Assembly: GCA_002419135.1 (NCBI GenBank)
Contig: DIFM01000041.1
Location: 1-64,000 of the forward strand
Source: Dehalococcoidia bacterium UBA5748
Lineage (GTDB): Bacteria; Chloroflexota; Dehalococcoidia; Dehalococcoidales; UBA5627
Direction: 5' to 3'
DNA length: 64,000 bases
The position numbers and the translations under genes were made by a program. Shown piece by piece: positions 37,704 through 47,900 of the stretch (position 1 is its first letter; each line of letters opens with the position of its first letter). Below the pieces are notes generated by a model that was given only the letters and a program-made list of their open reading frames with translations, searched no databases and had not been told where the DNA came from.

Positions 37704-38637
37704 CAATATTCCTTTCTGATTTTGCCATCGGATGGGCTGCAAGATATACCTTGCGAGCCTGTCCGTGTGTGACATGGGTATAAATCTGCGTAGTTGACAG
37801 GTTTGAATGTCCTAAAAGTTCCTGCACCACTCTCAGGTCAGCACCGCCATCGAGCATATGTGTGGCAAAGGTATGCCGCAACAGGTGTGGATGTACATCT
37901 TTTTCAATACCTGCCAAACCGGCATATTTGTGCATAAGCAGCTGTACCATACGCTCGGTAAGCCTGTTGCCATCCCGGTTTAGAAACAGGGCACCGCCTC
38001 CGGTCCTCTTTACCTGTAATTTAGGTCTACCGTTGCGTAAATAATTAACGATGGCTGTGGCGGCATGTTCGCCCATTAGAACCATGCGTTCCTTGGAGCC
38101 TTTGCCCCAGACGCGTATTTCGTGGCTTTCGGTGTTTATATTATCAATATTTAAGTTAACCAGTTCGCTTACACGTAAACCGGAAGCGTATATCAGTTCT
38201 ATCAGGGCGCGATCGCGTAAGCCTTGCGGAGTGGACAAATCAGGAGCCTTCAATAATTTTACAACCTCTTCGATTGTTAAAAATTCAGGTAAACGCTTAT
38301 CCAGCTTGGGGGAAACGGATTGTTCAAGCGGGTTTGTATCCAATATTTTCTCTCTGGAAAGGTAGCGATAAAAAGAGCGGATAGCCGAAAGCTTACGGGC
38401 AATGCTGGCTTTGGCTACACCCTGATTGGCTAAATATGCCAGATACTCGCGTAATACCCACTTATCAGCCTTGTCCAACGATTCTATTTTTTTCATACGT
38501 AAAAACTGGAAAAAGCCTTTTTCCGTACCGCGCTTGGAATTGCCGATCAGGTCGCTGGTATAGTTGCGCACCGTATAAGGCGATACGTTGCGTTCAGCTA
38601 CCAGGTAATTAATATACCTGTTAAAAACTTCCTGCAT
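37672..38637 (-). CDS. xerD: Tyrosine recombinase XerC/XerD type
   Basis: Site-specific recombinase for chromosome dimer resolution, 321 residues. The SAM-like N-terminal domain spans about 1-100. The catalytic set is complete: Arg155 (GLRVSEL), Lys179 (WGKGSKER), His251 and Arg254 (HPHLLRH), His277 (LLGHSN) and Tyr286 (TQIYTHV). The housekeeping neighbours argue for a Xer role rather than an integrase. XerC versus XerD cannot be separated from sequence alone. Confidence 0.92.
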   Translation of the reverse strand: MQEVFNRYINYLVAERNVSPYTVRNYTSDLIGNSKRGTEKGFFQFLRMKKIESLDKADKWVLREYLAYLANQGVAKASIARKLSAIRSFYRYLSREKILDTNPLEQSVSPKLDKRLPEFLTIEEVVKLLKAPDLSTPQGLRDRALIELIYASGLRVSELVNLNIDNINTESHEIRVWGKGSKERMVLMGEHAATAIVNYLRNGRPKLQVKRTGGGALFLNRDGNRLTERMVQLLMHKYAGLAGIEKDVHPHLLRHTFATHMLDGGADLRVVQELLGHSNLSTTQIYTHVTHGQARKVYLAAHPMAKSERNIDENRQEDNRA

Positions 38638-38642
38638 TGATA

Positions 38643-40745
38643 TTAATCCTGCTGGAGTTTATTTTTGTAATCGCATTTGGTGCATTTACCCCACTTGCTT
38701 CTATATACTGTTACCAGTCCGCCGCACTTCGGGCAGGGTGGGGGCAAAGGCTTTGTGTTTATAGCAAAGGTACACTTCGGGTAATTGCTACAACCGTAAA
38801 AGGTGCGTTTCTTTTTACTGCGCTTTTCAATGATATCTGCATCGCATTCAGGGCATTTGGCGCCGGTCTTAATTTTAAATGAGCTGGTGTATTTACAATC
38901 TGGATATCCGCTGCATGCCAAAAATTTGCCGAAACGTCCTACTTTTACAACAACCGGTTTATCGCATAAAGGGCATTTTTCGTCGGTTTCTTCGTCTGCC
39001 AGTTTTACCTTCTCTATAGCTTCGGCAGCTTTCTGAAGATCGACATTAAACGGCTCGTAAAACTCTTTTACTACCTCTATCCAGTCCCTGTCTCCAGCGG
39101 CAATTTTATCCAGGTCGTTTTCAAGATGAGCCGTGAAATCTATATTTACGATGTTGGAAAAATGCTGAAAAAGTAAATCATTAACAATAATGCCCAGTTC
39201 GGTCGGTTTAAAGCTGCCGCCGGGTTTGGTGACATATTCGCGGTCCTGAATAGTGGACAAAATAGGGGCATAAGTGCTCGGGCGTCCGATACCCCATTGT
39301 TCAAGCATTTTAATCAGCGTCGCTTCAGTATAGCGTGATGGCGGTTTAGTAAAATGCTGGTCGTCAAAAAGATTTAAAAGTTTTAGAGTATCGCCTTTTA
39401 CCATCTGCGGCAGTACAGGTGATTTCTCTTCCTCATCATCGTCTTTTTTTTCACTGTAAAGAATAATAAAACCGGGGAACACATTGACTGAACTGGTTGC
39501 TCTAAGAAGGTATTTATTTTTAGATAGGCTGCATTTGGCGTCGATATCAACAGTTGTGTTTTCAAAGGAAGCTGCTGCCATTTGGCTTGCTACCATCCTT
39601 TGCCATATCAGGTTATATATCTTATATTGTGTCGCATTAAGGTACTGCTTAATTGAAGCAGGAGTCCGCCACGCTTTGGTCGGACGAATTGCCTCGTGAG
39701 CTTCCTGGGCGCCCTTTACTTTACGGAAAAAAGAACGGGCGTGAGCAGGCAAGTAATCCGCTCCGTATTTTTCAGAAATGTAATTTCTTACTTCCGTCAG
39801 TGCTGACGGAGCGACATGCGTCGAATCTGTTCTCATATATGTAATCAGACCGACGTTACCTTCATTTCCTACAGGTAAACCTTCGTAAAGCTGCTGTGCC
39901 GTAGCCATAGTCATTTTTGCTGTAAAACGAAAACGTCTCCATGCTTCCTGCTGCAAAGTGCTGGTAATGAACGGAGGCGCCGGTTGTCTTGGTGCTTTCT
40001 TTATATCCACCTTACTGACGCTGTAAGCAGCATTTCCCAAATCTGACTTGATTGCCGTCGCTTCATCCCGGTTTTTAATTTCTGCTTTATTACTGTCTGA
40101 GGTTTTTACCAGTAATGCACGGAAAGAGTTGCTCTTTTCTTTTGTATCTTTCAGTAATTCCGCTTCTATAGTCCAGTATTCAACAGGAACAAATTTTTCA
40201 ATTTCGCGTTCGCGGTCTACAATAATTTTTACAGCTACGGATTGTACTCTTCCTGCCGATAATCCTTTTCTGACTTTGCGCCATAACAGAGGGCTTAGTT
40301 TGTAACCGACCAGCCTGTCAAGTATTCGGCGTGTCTGCTGCGCATTTACCAGTTGCATATCGATTTCGCGGGGGGATTTAAAGGCATTTGTGATTGCTTC
40401 CTGTGTTATTTCATGGAAAGTGACACGACGATATTTTACATCCTTTAGTTTAATAGCCTCGAAAAGATGCCACGCAATGGCTTCCCCCTCACGGTCGGGG
40501 TCAGTCGCCAGATATACGGTAGAAGCCGTCTTAGCGGCATCCTTGAGATCTTTTACGGTTTTATTTTTAGCTCTGGCAACAACGTATTTGGGTTCGAAAT
40601 TATTTTCGATATCAACGCCCAAACGGCTTTTCGGCAAGTCCCTGACATGCCCCAGAGAAGCCTTGATTGTATATCCTCTACCCAAAATCTTGGAAAGAGT
40701 TTTTGCTTTGGCCGGTGATTCTACTATTACAAGGTTGTTTTTCAT
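38643..40745 (-). CDS. topA: DNA topoisomerase I
   Basis: Type IA topoisomerase, 700 residues. The TOPRIM domain has IVESPAKAKTL and the acidic ATDPDREGEAIAWH. The catalytic tyrosine is Tyr303 in GLITYMRTDSTH. Three C-terminal zinc-finger units follow: CPLC...CSGYPDC, CPECD...CSNYPKC and CPKCG...CTKC. It is one base from the dprA gene and five from xerD. All catalytic features are intact. Confidence 0.98.
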   Translation of the reverse strand: MKNNLVIVESPAKAKTLSKILGRGYTIKASLGHVRDLPKSRLGVDIENNFEPKYVVARAKNKTVKDLKDAAKTASTVYLATDPDREGEAIAWHLFEAIKLKDVKYRRVTFHEITQEAITNAFKSPREIDMQLVNAQQTRRILDRLVGYKLSPLLWRKVRKGLSAGRVQSVAVKIIVDREREIEKFVPVEYWTIEAELLKDTKEKSNSFRALLVKTSDSNKAEIKNRDEATAIKSDLGNAAYSVSKVDIKKAPRQPAPPFITSTLQQEAWRRFRFTAKMTMATAQQLYEGLPVGNEGNVGLITYMRTDSTHVAPSALTEVRNYISEKYGADYLPAHARSFFRKVKGAQEAHEAIRPTKAWRTPASIKQYLNATQYKIYNLIWQRMVASQMAAASFENTTVDIDAKCSLSKNKYLLRATSSVNVFPGFIILYSEKKDDDEEEKSPVLPQMVKGDTLKLLNLFDDQHFTKPPSRYTEATLIKMLEQWGIGRPSTYAPILSTIQDREYVTKPGGSFKPTELGIIVNDLLFQHFSNIVNIDFTAHLENDLDKIAAGDRDWIEVVKEFYEPFNVDLQKAAEAIEKVKLADEETDEKCPLCDKPVVVKVGRFGKFLACSGYPDCKYTSSFKIKTGAKCPECDADIIEKRSKKKRTFYGCSNYPKCTFAINTKPLPPPCPKCGGLVTVYRSKWGKCTKCDYKNKLQQD

Positions 40746-41885
40746 TTAATTAATCTCAATCTTATAGAATTCTTTATTTTCGCGTATTTCGTGGCAAAGA
40801 GCATAACTCATTGTCGCTACTTGTTTTACCATACCTTTAAGTTCCATCATAGCCAGTGTACTGCTGATAACGGATATCGGAAAACCGCTGGCACGACAGA
40901 TTTCATCCACATGGGCAGGCTCGGATCCCAGTTGCTTGAGAATTACTGCTTCAGTATCCGAAGCGGGAATGATTTCTTTAGCTTCGATATGTTCTGTAAT
41001 GGCGGTTAAATTAAGTTCCTGTAGAATATCCGATGCATTGCGTACAAGCCTGGCTGTGCCTTCCATAATCAGTTTATTTGTACCAATGCTTGCCGGAGAC
41101 AAGACACTTCCGGGAATGGAAAATACCTCGCGGTCCTGTTCGAATGCCAGATGTGCCGTAATCAGAGAGCCGCTGGTTTCTCCGGCTTCTACTACAAGTA
41201 CACCCAGGCACAACCCGCTCATTATGCGGTTGCGGCGGGGAAAGTTCTCTGGTCGGGGTTTTGTACCGGCAGCATATTCACTTATCATAGCTCCGTTTTT
41301 AATAACCTGGCGTGCCAGATTGGCATTTTCTGCCGGATAGACGCTATCAAGTCCGCCCCCCATTACTGCAATGGTTCTGCCGCCGGCATTCAGCGCAGAA
41401 CGGTGAGCGATTGTATCAATACCTTTAGCCAAACCGCTGACGATGGTTATCCTGTTCTTTGCCAATTCTGATACTATTTCTTCGGTTAACTGCCGCCCAT
41501 AAACGCTGGGATTTCTGGTGCCGACTACCGCCAGACAATACTCATCCTCGGCAAGTATTTCCCCTCTGATATAAATTACAGGTGGAAAATCGTGTATCTC
41601 TTTAAGACGGTACGGATAATCCTTATCGTGGTAATTAAATGCTTTTATATTATGCTTTTCCAGTTTTTCCAACTCGGTATCAAGCGATATCTTGGGTCTC
41701 CATTTTGCAATGGAGTTGACTGTATTATCATCAAGCCCGGCTTTTTTAAACTCGTCGATACCGGCATTCCAAGCTTTTTCAATATCGCCGAAGTAGTTTT
41801 CAATCCGGGTAAACTTTACTCTGCCGATGCCCGCAATCAGATTAAAACCTATCCAGTATTTGTTTTTTTCATTCTTGGTTGTCAA
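40746..41885 (-). CDS. dprA: DNA processing protein DprA
   Basis: Loads RecA on incoming single-stranded DNA, 379 residues. The Rossmann domain has VVGTRNPSVYGRQL, SGLAKGIDTIAHRSAL, MGGGLDSVYPAEN, FPRRNRIMSGL and EAGETSGSLITA. A C-terminal winged-helix-like part (QLGSEPAHVDEICRASGFPI) follows and a SAM-like N-terminal part precedes. The start appears to be TTG at 41885 without a clear ribosome site. It heads the dprA-topA-xerD unit. Presence of dprA together with pilT hints at, but does not prove, natural competence. Confidence 0.95.
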   Translation of the reverse strand: MTTKNEKNKYWIGFNLIAGIGRVKFTRIENYFGDIEKAWNAGIDEFKKAGLDDNTVNSIAKWRPKISLDTELEKLEKHNIKAFNYHDKDYPYRLKEIHDFPPVIYIRGEILAEDEYCLAVVGTRNPSVYGRQLTEEIVSELAKNRITIVSGLAKGIDTIAHRSALNAGGRTIAVMGGGLDSVYPAENANLARQVIKNGAMISEYAAGTKPRPENFPRRNRIMSGLCLGVLVVEAGETSGSLITAHLAFEQDREVFSIPGSVLSPASIGTNKLIMEGTARLVRNASDILQELNLTAITEHIEAKEIIPASDTEAVILKQLGSEPAHVDEICRASGFPISVISSTLAMMELKGMVKQVATMSYALCHEIRENKEFYKIEIN

Positions 41886-41983
41886 AACGCTATCATTCTA
41901 GCATAATAATAAATAATAATGAAAAAGATAGCTTGAAAATTAAGTGTATAATTAAAAGAATCTGTTGAAGATGTTGGGGGAAA

Positions 41984-42073
<90 letters not shown>

Positions 42074-42163
42074 AAATCGGCCTCATAGAAAAAATGAATC
42101 CCGAATATTGTAGTATATTTTGTGTTTTAATTCCAGTTACGACAGCGGAAGGATTAGAACGGA

Positions 42164-42253
42164 TGGCGGAGAGGGTGGGATTCGAACCCACGCTTCACTT
42201 ACGTGAAGACCGCTTTTCGAGAGCGGCACCATGAACCACTCGGACACCTCTCC
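42164..42253 (-). tRNA. tRNA-Ser (CGA)
   Basis: Second class II serine tRNA. Its acceptor and T-arm are identical to those of the gene 90 bases away. The anticodon loop is CTCGAAA (anticodon CGA, codon UCG), the variable arm stem is TTCACGTAAGTGAA, and CCA is encoded. The pair probably arose by duplication. Confidence 0.95.
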
Positions 42254-42593
42254 AACTGTCTAAAATAAAGCTAAAATGGGATAATTTACAGACGATTTAC
42301 AATTGACATAAAGTACTTTTGCGAACATGAGAATAAATACTGCTAACAGATAGCTCGGTTCTGCTAACAATCAATTCACTATTAATCATCGGGATTATTA
42401 TACTGGGTAGAGATTACCTCGTCAAAAAGATTGATTAGTATTCTAAGAAATAAAAAGGGATGGATATGTAAGCTATTTTCAATATTAATTTAAAAAAACA
42501 GCGATAATGGGCGAAAACATCCGACATCTTTTAATCTATAAATATGCTGTTGTATACTTACTCTAATTAGAAATTACATAAGCGGTAAATATA
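42254..42593. other. Gene-free region between tRNA-Ser and pilT
   Basis: 340 AT-rich bases. A TTGACA occurs at 42303-42308 without a convincing -10 partner, and a TATACT at 42553-42558 with only a weak -35 could serve pilT. No open frame, repeat or RNA gene is seen. Confidence 0.6.
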
Positions 42594-43670
42594 ATGGCTA
42601 TGGTCGATATTATAGAATGTTTAAAAAAAATGGTTGCGCTTAGAGCGTCTGATCTTCATATAAAAGCGCCTACCGGACCTATATATAGAATCGATGGATA
42701 TCTGTGTAAGTGTGAAGATGGAGAAATAACAGCTGAAGACGTAGAGGCCGCCTTTAGCAGTATTACATCAGAAAAGCAGAAGGCTGAGTTTTATAAAAAT
42801 CTGGAATTAGATTTTAGCTATTCGATACCGGGTGTAGCGCGTTATCGTATAAATGTTGAAAGCCAGAGGGGAACTTTGTCTCTTGCAATACGGATGATTC
42901 CTTTTCAAGTTCCTACAATAGAGGAGTTGCAGCTACCGGATATTTTGAAAGATTTAATAATGAAACCCCGTGGATTAATTGTTGTCTCCGGTCCGACAGG
43001 CTCGGGTAAATCGACAACGTTAGCTGCAATGATAGACCATGTAAATAATCATGGTAATCGGTCAATCATCACAATTGAAGACCCGATTGAGTACGTTTTT
43101 GCTGATAATAATTGCGTTATACTTCAAAGAGAGTTAGGTGTTGATACCAGGTCTTTTCCGGATGCTTTACGCAGTGCCCTGCGACATGACCCGGATGTAA
43201 TAGTGGTAGGTGAGATGCGTGACTATGATACAGTATCAACAGTGATAGCTGCGGCTGAAACCGGACATTTAGTGCTTGGAACATTGCACACAATCGATGC
43301 CCCACAAGCGGTTGATAGATTGGTGGATTTGTTCCCGCCTTCTCAGCAGCGTCAGGTTCGAGTTCAGTTTTCTCAAATTATAGAAGCTGTAGTCTGCCAA
43401 ACACTTCTACCAAAAGCTTGCGGGCATGACCGCATTGCTGCATTTGAAATTATGTTGGTTAATGACGCAATTAGAAACCAAATACGTGAAGGTAGGACGT
43501 TTGAATTGCATAATACAATGCAGATGAATATGCTAAATGGGATGATGTTATTGGATATTGATTTGGCGAGGCTTGTTAATGAGGATATAGTAAAAAAGGA
43601 TGTAGCAGTAACAAAATGCTCAAACAGGGAAAGGCTAGAGCGGTTGGTGAAGCAAAAATCTGTTTTCTGA
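42594..43670 (+). CDS. pilT: Type IV pilus retraction ATPase PilT
   Basis: Hexameric secretion-type ATPase, 358 residues. An N-terminal PAS-like domain (ASDLHIK) precedes Walker A GPTGSGKST (133-141), the Asp box (IITIEDPIEY), Walker B (DPDVIVVGEMRD) and the His box (TGHLVLGTLHT). The C-terminal AIRNQIREG matches the AIRNLIRE motif needed for retraction. The gene is alone, with no other pil gene in the window. The initiation region lacks a clear ribosome site. It could serve twitching or DNA uptake. Confidence 0.93.
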   Translation: MAMVDIIECLKKMVALRASDLHIKAPTGPIYRIDGYLCKCEDGEITAEDVEAAFSSITSEKQKAEFYKNLELDFSYSIPGVARYRINVESQRGTLSLAIRMIPFQVPTIEELQLPDILKDLIMKPRGLIVVSGPTGSGKSTTLAAMIDHVNNHGNRSIITIEDPIEYVFADNNCVILQRELGVDTRSFPDALRSALRHDPDVIVVGEMRDYDTVSTVIAAAETGHLVLGTLHTIDAPQAVDRLVDLFPPSQQRQVRVQFSQIIEAVVCQTLLPKACGHDRIAAFEIMLVNDAIRNQIREGRTFELHNTMQMNMLNGMMLLDIDLARLVNEDIVKKDVAVTKCSNRERLERLVKQKSVF

Positions 43671-43774
43671 ATGTATTTTTTGTTATTTTCTTAGTAATAT
43701 CGTTAACTTTATCTAATTGAACTCCATATCCGGAGCGTCAGATCTATGGAAAACCGGGTTTAAAACCAGCCAAT

Positions 43775-43808
43775 ACTCCGACTGCAAGGTCGTCGGAAGT
43801 TTATTTTT
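43775..43808 (+). terminator. Probable terminator after pilT
   Basis: CCGAC (43778-43782) pairs with GTCGG (43792-43796), extendable at T-A, followed by a T-rich run (43800-43808). It is a modest hairpin with a good T-tract between convergent pilT and the lipoprotein gene. Confidence 0.5.
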
Positions 43809-43882
43809 TAAGCATTGTTTTGCAAGAATAAACTCCGCAATGATGTAATGAAATTATCATCAATTCGTAACAGGTTTATGAT

Positions 43883-44830
43883 TTATTCTTGAGGTCTTTC
43901 ATAGGAAACGCTTATCATATCTTGTTTCCCCCAAACACCGACGATTATTTTAAATTTAAAATCATCAATGACACCACTCATTCTGGTACTGGGACCGCTA
44001 TATTCCTGTACAACGGTTTCTTTATAATCCTGCGTTTCACCGTAAAGTTCACGGTAGTAGTTTACAGCTTCTTCATACGAACCGGTATGGCTGAACATTT
44101 TAGAAGCCATTATAGTTCCATTTGGAGGATTACTGGTACATGCATAGTGTTCGTCCCACATATCTCCCAATTTATACGGGTTTAAAAGTGATTCCGGGAA
44201 GTCGGTATGGAACGGATTACTCGTTATATTAAGAGTATTGGGTAGAAGTACTGATAAGTAAACTATATTCTCACCGCTCCAGTAATCCCAGCGTGCATCC
44301 ACCTCATAGCCATTAACAGTTCCCTTAGCATCCCAAAAAGATGATTCCTCATTCGTGTCGAGAAGCGCGGTATAATACTCGGCTATTTCCTTTTGAGTTT
44401 TGTCGGTAACATAAACAACGTTATAAGTATTAGTAAAATGCCCGGTATTATTATAGGCTGGAAACATAATATCGAATGAACAGCTATCTATGGCGAGCTT
44501 GCCGTATAAAGGCCAGATATCTTCGGGGTATCCGCCCAGCAGATAGCCCCGATAATGGCTATAGGGGTCGGTCGAGGTTGTTGCGCTTGATGTTGTGGAT
44601 GCTATAGTTGTATCGGTGGTGATAATGGCAGGAGTAACTGTTATTGTTGTCGGATGAGTTACGGTTACTGTAGTAGGGATCGATAAGGTAGTGGTAATTG
44701 TATCGGTTATTCTTTCCGTACTTGTGAGAGTAATAGTTTCCGGAGTGGGTTCACTGCAGCCTGGCAATACAGATATCACGATTAATAATGCCAAAATAAC
44801 TGATGTCCATATGTACTTATGCTTATTCAT
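43883..44830 (-). CDS. Thr-rich lipoprotein with two similar units
   Basis: 315 residues. The signal peptide is followed by the lipobox VLPGC (Cys25), so it is an exported lipoprotein. Residues about 26-90 are a Thr/Ser-rich stalk (TITTTLSIPTTVTVTH). The mature part seems to contain two related units of about 100 residues. Each starts with a hydrophilic LYG/YKLGD segment, has an YY..LL or NYYRELYG helix, a G-rich strand and ends in a VYLSVLLP or MISVSYERP strand. No known family is recognised. It follows the ComP-like kinase gene on the same strand after 145 bases but has its own promoter; a role as a surface partner of the sensor is only a possibility. Confidence 0.75.
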   Translation of the reverse strand: MNKHKYIWTSVILALLIVISVLPGCSEPTPETITLTSTERITDTITTTLSIPTTVTVTHPTTITVTPAIITTDTTIASTTSSATTSTDPYSHYRGYLLGGYPEDIWPLYGKLAIDSCSFDIMFPAYNNTGHFTNTYNVVYVTDKTQKEIAEYYTALLDTNEESSFWDAKGTVNGYEVDARWDYWSGENIVYLSVLLPNTLNITSNPFHTDFPESLLNPYKLGDMWDEHYACTSNPPNGTIMASKMFSHTGSYEEAVNYYRELYGETQDYKETVVQEYSGPSTRMSGVIDDFKFKIIVGVWGKQDMISVSYERPQE

Positions 44831-44899
44831 ATGAAAGTTCTCCTGAAGACTTATAGAAACATAAAGGTCAAGACGCTACTTATCCTTATATGACGGGAT

Positions 44900-44929
44900 A
44901 TTATATCAAAAATATCTACTTGGCGTAAA
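44900..44929 (-). promoter_or_regulatory. Promoter of the Thr-rich lipoprotein gene
   Basis: On the minus strand TTTACG (44924-44929) and TATAAT (44900-44905) are 18 bases apart, about 70 bases before the ATG. This supports transcription independent of the kinase gene. Confidence 0.6.
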
Positions 44930-44975
44930 ATCATGTTTCGGGATAAACTATCAATGGGCGTTAATACGATAATGC

Positions 44976-47900
44976 TTATCCCAGTATTTCTCGAATCTTA
45001 TTCTCCAGTGTTTTATGATCGAAGGGTTTGCTTATGAAGTGTAGTTTGTATTTTTGAAGAAAATTCTTTACTTCTATGTTTGCAGAATCGCCTGTGGTCA
45101 TGAGGATATTTTTTGATAGATACGGTTTGTCATTTACTATTTTTTCGAATAATTCCTGTCCACTCATGTCCGGCATACGTATGTCTATAATAATAATGTC
45201 ATAGTTCCTATCGTTGATTTTTTGCAATGCATCATAGGGGTTGGAAATAGTATCTACGTAATATTCCGATGAATTCAATGTAGATTTAACGAATTGTCTG
45301 ATGGACATTTCGTCGTCGATAACAAGAATATTTATCCTTTTGGAACTAATTTGATTCTCTTTCGGTAGAGCTGGCTCAGTGTACTCATAAAGATTAGAAT
45401 CATTTATGACAGGCAGTTCTATTCTAAAGGTAGCACCCTCATTTAATTCGCTTTCAGCAGAAATGATTCCGCTGTGTTCGGTAATTATTGAACGTGAAAG
45501 GCTTAAACCCAAACCGGTTCCCTCTCCCACAGGTTTGGTTGTAAAAAATGGCTGGAACAGTCGTTTCATGTTTTCTTCTGAAATACCCAGTCCGTTATCC
45601 CGGAATGATATGATTATTTTGTCATTTATCTTTTTAGTTGTGATTTTTAATTCACCCAGCCTGTCCCTCTTTTTCATAGAATATTCCGCATTAACAATCA
45701 AATTTAAAAATACCTGTTGAATTTGCCCCGGGTCGATTGTTATTAAGGGCAGGGTCTCATCGTACTCCGTAATAACATTTATGTTATTGGTTTTAAGTAC
45801 GTAAATTCGCATATTAAGTGTATTGGCTATCAGATCATTGATATTAACCATCGCTCTGACCGGTTTATGCTGTCTGGCAAAAGTAAGCAGTCTTTTAACT
45901 ATATCAGCCACTCTTCTGCTGCCGTCTGCGATGATTTCTACCTGTTCCCGCATATCCTGCGGGAGTTCTCTTTCCATAAGCATATCGGAAAAACCGATAA
46001 CCCCGGTTAGCGGGTTATTGATTTCGTGTGCAATACCGGCCGCCATTTCTCCCACGGAAGCAAGGCGGCTTGATATCTCTGCTTTTTCCTGGAGCAGGCG
46101 TTTTTCTTCTTCAGCCTTTTTCACCTGTGTAATATCTCTCATTATGTGAACCGAGCCTGTTATTTCATCGCTCGAATTTTTAATAGGGGATACGGTTATT
46201 TCAAAATACTTGTCCAGTAGTTCGTGATGAATTTCAATCGTTGCTTCCCTGTCAGTATCCAACATCTTTAAATGAGGGCAGTTTGGTATAGGGTTGTCAC
46301 TTTGATGCACTATTTTATAGCAGGGATTATCCATTACCTCGTTAAGACTGATACTGAAAAGGTCTGCATATGCTTTATTAAAACGAATTATTTTAAAATC
46401 CTTGCTTTGAAGAGTAACCGGCATAGGGATTGAATCGAACGTTATCTGCCATTCCTCAGCTGCCTGTCTTAACCTTTCTTCACTTCGTTTACGTTTTGCA
46501 ATATCATCTGCTATCAGCAGCCAACTTCTGAGCGATATGGCAACAACAGGCGCCAGTCCTTGTATAAGAAACAAATCGTCTGATGAATATCGCTGTTTTG
46601 TGGCTTTGGGCGATAAACAAATATACCCGATTTCTTTACCATCTGCTACAAGAGGAATTAAAAATTCGACATTTGGGTTAACTAAAATAGCAGAATTGGG
46701 GAAGATAATACGGGTATTGTGATTCGAAAGCAAAGCTTTTAAATCGTGCTGTCGTTCCTCTTCGTTAAAGCTGCCGGTGGCTGCAATAAGAGTACACTCT
46801 TCCTGTTCGGATGTAGTGAACAAGCAGGCTCCGTCAAGGTTGAATCTTTCAGTCAATATATTCACAATAAGTGTAGACCCGGTATTAATGTCGGTTATGG
46901 AATTAAGTGATGAACTCAGTTCGCGAAGGGTTTTTTGGTAGTCGTATTTATCTTTATAAAAGAATTTATCTACTATGACAGTGATTCCGTTTTTAACCGG
47001 ACCGAAAAGCATGCTTGCAACGAGTCCCATTAGCAATGCAATTAAAACTGCCTGCAATATTGTCAATGATTTTACATAAAAGAGAATCAGTATTATAAAA
47101 AGTGAAAAAATTGAGGCAATTATGATAGAAATTATCAGGTATATCACGCTGCGTCTGACGAATATATTTATATCCAGGAGTTTTTGTGTCATAATGGCGT
47201 AACCCATACCGATGGGTATGAAGGCAATGAAAATAACAGTAAAGCTGGCAGATATGAGGATATCACCGGTAATCATTGACGGTAAAATACTGAGTAGTAG
47301 AAAAGGAGCTACGGCAGCAATACAAAAATATAATAATAACTTCATCTGTTGCCGTGTTCTGGGGGAAACGGCGCTGACATAATTGTAGATGGCTACACCA
47401 ATCACTGCCAGAAATGCAACTGCTAATTCTATAGACCTGATAGAACGGAATCCCATCGTTGGTTCTCCGTTCGCATAACCAATGATGGGGTATATAAGTA
47501 ATGTTATTACTGCCGGTAAGTAAATCAGAAATATGTACGGATTATGCCTTAACGAGCTTCTTTCTTCCGGTAGTATTAAGAAGAAATGAAGTAAAAACCA
47601 GGGTCCCAAAGTAGTGGCAATCACAGCAAGGTGTACAGCACCGGGAATTCTTACGATCCCAGCCACGTTACCAATTATTGCCAATCCAAAGGCTAATGAA
47701 CACAATAATAAAAGAATCGCAATTGCGCTTCTCGGTTTGTAAAAAAACACATAATATGCAGTCAGCCAGAAGATAACACATACGATTAAATATGGAATTA
47801 ATTCAGTTATATATTGCAGCGGGGGAGTGCTATTTTTAACAGTAACAGAAATTGTTTGGCCTGTGGTACTTACCACAGACAAATCTGTTAAAGTGACACC

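Noticed and set aside
37672..38637. Phage or island integrase
   Set aside because: The tyrosine recombinase lies in a tight housekeeping operon (dprA-topA-pepP-efp) without att-like repeats, as expected for XerC/D.
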